A stretch of DNA of 7,161 bases from contig JAOPVM010000154.1 of NCBI GenBank assembly GCA_025966215.1, positions 1 to 7,161 on the forward strand. The letters run 5' to 3'. Under the pieces are notes generated by a model. The model saw only the letters and a program-made list of their open reading frames with translations, was not told the DNA's origin and searched no databases. Position 1 is the stretch's first letter. Each line of letters starts with the position of its first letter. Made by a program: the position numbers and the translations under genes. This document shows positions 5,427-7,161 of the stretch, in pieces. The DNA is from Klenkia sp. (GTDB lineage Bacteria; Actinomycetota; Actinomycetes; Mycobacteriales; Geodermatophilaceae).

Positions 5427-7028
5427 TCAGGCGGCGACGGGTTCCGGTGCGGGCTCGGCCCGCCGGGTCAGCACCGGGCGCAGTCCGCGCAGCCGGAACC
5501 GGTCCGGGGCCCGGTCGAGCACCCCGCCGGCCGGGTCGTCGGTGCCGGGCCAGCTGCGCCGGACCAGGTCGCCCTCGGGCCGCCACACGTCCCGGACCAC
5601 CAGGGCCACCAGCACCAGGACGGCGACGTCGCGCAGCCCGACGGCCAGGAAGAACCACTGCACGTCGATGCCCTTGTTGTCGGTGCCCAGGTACCACAGC
5701 ATCCGGGGCACCCACAGCAGCGCCTCGGTGGCCTGCCACAGCAGCAGGGAGCGCCAGGCCGGGCGGGCCAGCACCGCCAGCGGGAGCAGCCACAGCGAGT
5801 ACTGCGGGCTCCACACCTTGTTGATCAGCAGGAAGCCGGCGACCAGCAGGAACGCCAGCTGGGCCACCCGCGGCCGGGTGGGGGCGGCCAGCGCCAGCCA
5901 GCCGACGGCTGCGGCCATCGCCACCAGCAGGACGGCGGTGACCGCGTTGAGCACGGCGGGGGACTCCCCGGCAGCGAGCGGGCCGTCGAAGAGCCGGCCG
6001 CCGGACGCGGTGATCGCGATGTTCCACAGCGTGTCCGGGTCGGCCGGGCGGCTGTCGTTGAGGGCGAAGAACTCCCGCCAGTTGTCCGGCGCCAGCACCG
6101 CGATCGGCAGGTTCACCGCCAGCCAGGCCCCGGCCGCGGCGACCGTGGTGGTGAGCCAGGGTCGCAGCTGCCCGGTACGCAGGCACAGCACCAGCAGCAC
6201 GCCCACCAGCAGCACCGGGTAGAGCTTGGCCGCCGTCCCCAGCCCGATCAGCACCCCGGCCAGCGCCGGGTGCTCCTTCGCCCAGGCCCACAGGCCCAGG
6301 GTCGCCAGCGCCACGGCGAACAGGTCCCAGTTGGTGAAGGCGTGCACGAACAGCAGCGGCGACAGCCCGACCATGGCGGCGTCCCACGGCCGGCGGCCGC
6401 TCGACCCGGCGACCGAGCGGGTGACCAGCAGCGCGCAGACGCTGAGCATCAGGCAGGTGACCACGTAGTAGCTCTGCACCGGCACCACCGAGGGCAGCAG
6501 CCCGACCGCGTCGGCGGCGGTGTCGTAGGCCCGGGCGAGCAGCGCGGCCAGCGCCATGAACCCCCCGGTCAGCACCGGGTACTCCAGCGGCGAGTCCAGG
6601 TAGGGGGTCAGCCCCTCGGACAGTCCGCGCAACCCGAACAGTGGCACCGTGTCGGAGTAGCAGAGGTGGGTGTACTGCTTCGAGCCCGCCCAGTTGCCGT
6701 CCGAACACGGCGACTGCTTCGCCCACGCCAGCGCCAGCACGGCCACGGTGAACAGCAGGCAGACCCGCAGCGGGGTCCAGAACAACGCCCGCCCGGTCAC
6801 CGCGTGCCGACCCCACGGGCCACCGAAGGCCTCGCTGGCCTGCCGGGCGACCCGGTCGGACCAGCTGGGGACGACGCGGTCGGGCCACTCGGGGGCGGCG
6901 ATCTGCGGCGGCCGGCTCACCGCGGGCACGGACGGCGGCACCGACGGCGGCACCGACGGCGGCACGGACGGCTCGGGCCCGTCACCCGGCTGGTCGGCCG
7001 GGGACGGGCCCGTGTCGTTCGAGGTCAC
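5427..7028 (-). CDS. GT87/DUF2029-type polytopic membrane glycosyltransferase-like protein
   Basis: The 533-aa protein has a disordered Pro-rich cytoplasmic N-terminus (1-85), about ten to twelve membrane helices (from about 86 to 480) and a charged C-terminal tail (481-533). Motifs of the GT87/DUF2029 family, which uses polyprenyl-phosphate sugars at the outer membrane face, are visible: YSDTVPLFGLRGL (124-136) with Asp126 a candidate catalytic residue, LEYPVLTG (148-155), FTNWDLFAVAL (231-241), GTAAKLYPVLL (264-274) and INKVWSPQYSLWLLP (402-416). Cys108 and Cys123 flank a likely external loop and could form a disulfide. The position corresponds to Mycobacterium Rv0051. GTG at 7028 lies 13 nt after the PBP stop; the Shine-Dalgarno sequence is poor, so cotranscription and coupling with the PBP gene are likely. 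Donor and acceptor cannot be read from sequence; a mannosyltransferase role is only suggested by PimE-type relatives. Confidence 0.88.
   Translation of the reverse strand: MTSNDTGPSPADQPGDGPEPSVPPSVPPSVPPSVPAVSRPPQIAAPEWPDRVVPSWSDRVARQASEAFGGPWGRHAVTGRALFWTPLRVCLLFTVAVLALAWAKQSPCSDGNWAGSKQYTHLCYSDTVPLFGLRGLSEGLTPYLDSPLEYPVLTGGFMALAALLARAYDTAADAVGLLPSVVPVQSYYVVTCLMLSVCALLVTRSVAGSSGRRPWDAAMVGLSPLLFVHAFTNWDLFAVALATLGLWAWAKEHPALAGVLIGLGTAAKLYPVLLVGVLLVLCLRTGQLRPWLTTTVAAAGAWLAVNLPIAVLAPDNWREFFALNDSRPADPDTLWNIAITASGGRLFDGPLAAGESPAVLNAVTAVLLVAMAAAVGWLALAAPTRPRVAQLAFLLVAGFLLINKVWSPQYSLWLLPLAVLARPAWRSLLLWQATEALLWVPRMLWYLGTDNKGIDVQWFFLAVGLRDVAVLVLVALVVRDVWRPEGDLVRRSWPGTDDPAGGVLDRAPDRFRLRGLRPVLTRRAEPAPEPVAA
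6925..6972 (-). repeat. Four tandem 12-bp units encoding PSVP repeats
   Basis: Four consecutive 12-bp units are present. The two inner ones read GGCACCGACGGC on the plus strand and the two outer ones GGCACGGACGGC. They encode residues 20-35 of the GT87-like protein as four PSVP copies. The unit is a multiple of three, so gain or loss of copies keeps the frame. Copy number may vary between strains. Confidence 0.9.
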
Positions 7029-7041
7029 GCGGTCAGTGTGC

Positions 7042-7161
7042 CTAACCGGACGGTTGTCCCGGCTGTACGGGTGGGACCACCGGCGACTGCGTCACCGGTG
7101 GCTGGGTGGCCGGCGGGGCCGTCGTCGGCGGAGCCGGGGCCGGCGTGGGCGCGGGCGCCAC
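7042..7161 (-). CDS. Proline-rich C-terminal tail of a probable class A penicillin-binding protein (cut by window edge)
   Basis: An open minus-strand frame enters from the right edge and ends at TAG (7044-7042). Its 39 visible codons encode a Pro/Ala/Thr/Val/Gln tail with 15 prolines, ending in VVPPVQPGQPSG. No catalytic domain is visible, so the identity rests on context: in Mycobacterium the gene before the Rv0051-type protein is ponA1, whose product has a Pro-rich C-terminus. Such a tail would lie outside the membrane, after the transpeptidase domain. Another Pro-rich envelope protein cannot be excluded. The stop is 13 nt before the GT87 start codon, suggesting one transcript. Confidence 0.65.
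   Translation of the reverse strand: MAPAPTPAPAPPTTAPPATQPPVTQSPVVPPVQPGQPSG

Noticed and set aside
4825..6888. Minus-strand frame of 687 codons covering nfo and most of the GT87 gene
   Set aside because: It is out of frame with the GT87 motifs and antisense to nfo, whose nine metal ligands are intact. Its composition is Arg/Gly/Ala-rich.
6925..6972. CRISPR-like array
   Set aside because: The 12-bp units are directly tandem with no spacers and are in frame within a coding sequence.

Overview
This is a very GC-rich window with long frames that use G or C at nearly every third codon position. Start codons are often GTG, and promoters look like TAGCGT or TAGGGT. This points to a high-GC actinobacterium. 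The gene order (C-terminus of a class A penicillin-binding protein, GT87 membrane protein, rpsF-ssb-rpsR-rplI, dnaB) is the conserved actinobacterial block known from Mycobacterium as ponA1-Rv0051-rpsF-ssb-rpsR1-rplI-dnaB. The lineage could be Geodermatophilales or a relative, but I cannot fix it from this window.

Layout from high to low coordinates, which is the direction of most transcription. The Pro/Thr-rich C-terminal tail of a probable penicillin-binding protein enters from the right edge (7161-7042). Thirteen bases later comes a 533-aa GT87/DUF2029-type polytopic membrane protein (7028-5427). A plus-strand endonuclease IV gene (4613-5425) converges on it with one base between stop codons, and its promoter suggests a leaderless mRNA. 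Divergent from nfo is a gene for a secreted, Cys-free, cupredoxin-like protein with a Pro-rich stalk and C-terminal membrane anchor (4468-3449). The core operon rpsF-ssb-rpsR-rplI (3305-1779) follows and ends at a strong 14-bp hairpin (1749-1718). A noncoding region of about 500 bp then carries a dnaB promoter and a cluster of DnaA-box-like sites. Intein-free dnaB begins at 1276 and runs off the left edge.

Functionally the window joins translation (S6, S18, L9), replication and repair (SSB, DnaB, endonuclease IV) and cell envelope genes (PBP tail, GT87 protein, anchored surface protein). The genes are ordinary for an actinobacterium. The points most worth a second look are regulatory: DnaA-box-like sites over the dnaB promoter, an rpsF leader that could hide its own Shine-Dalgarno sequence, the leaderless nfo promoter, and the unidentified surface protein between the two conserved blocks. 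I found no wholly new multi-gene system.
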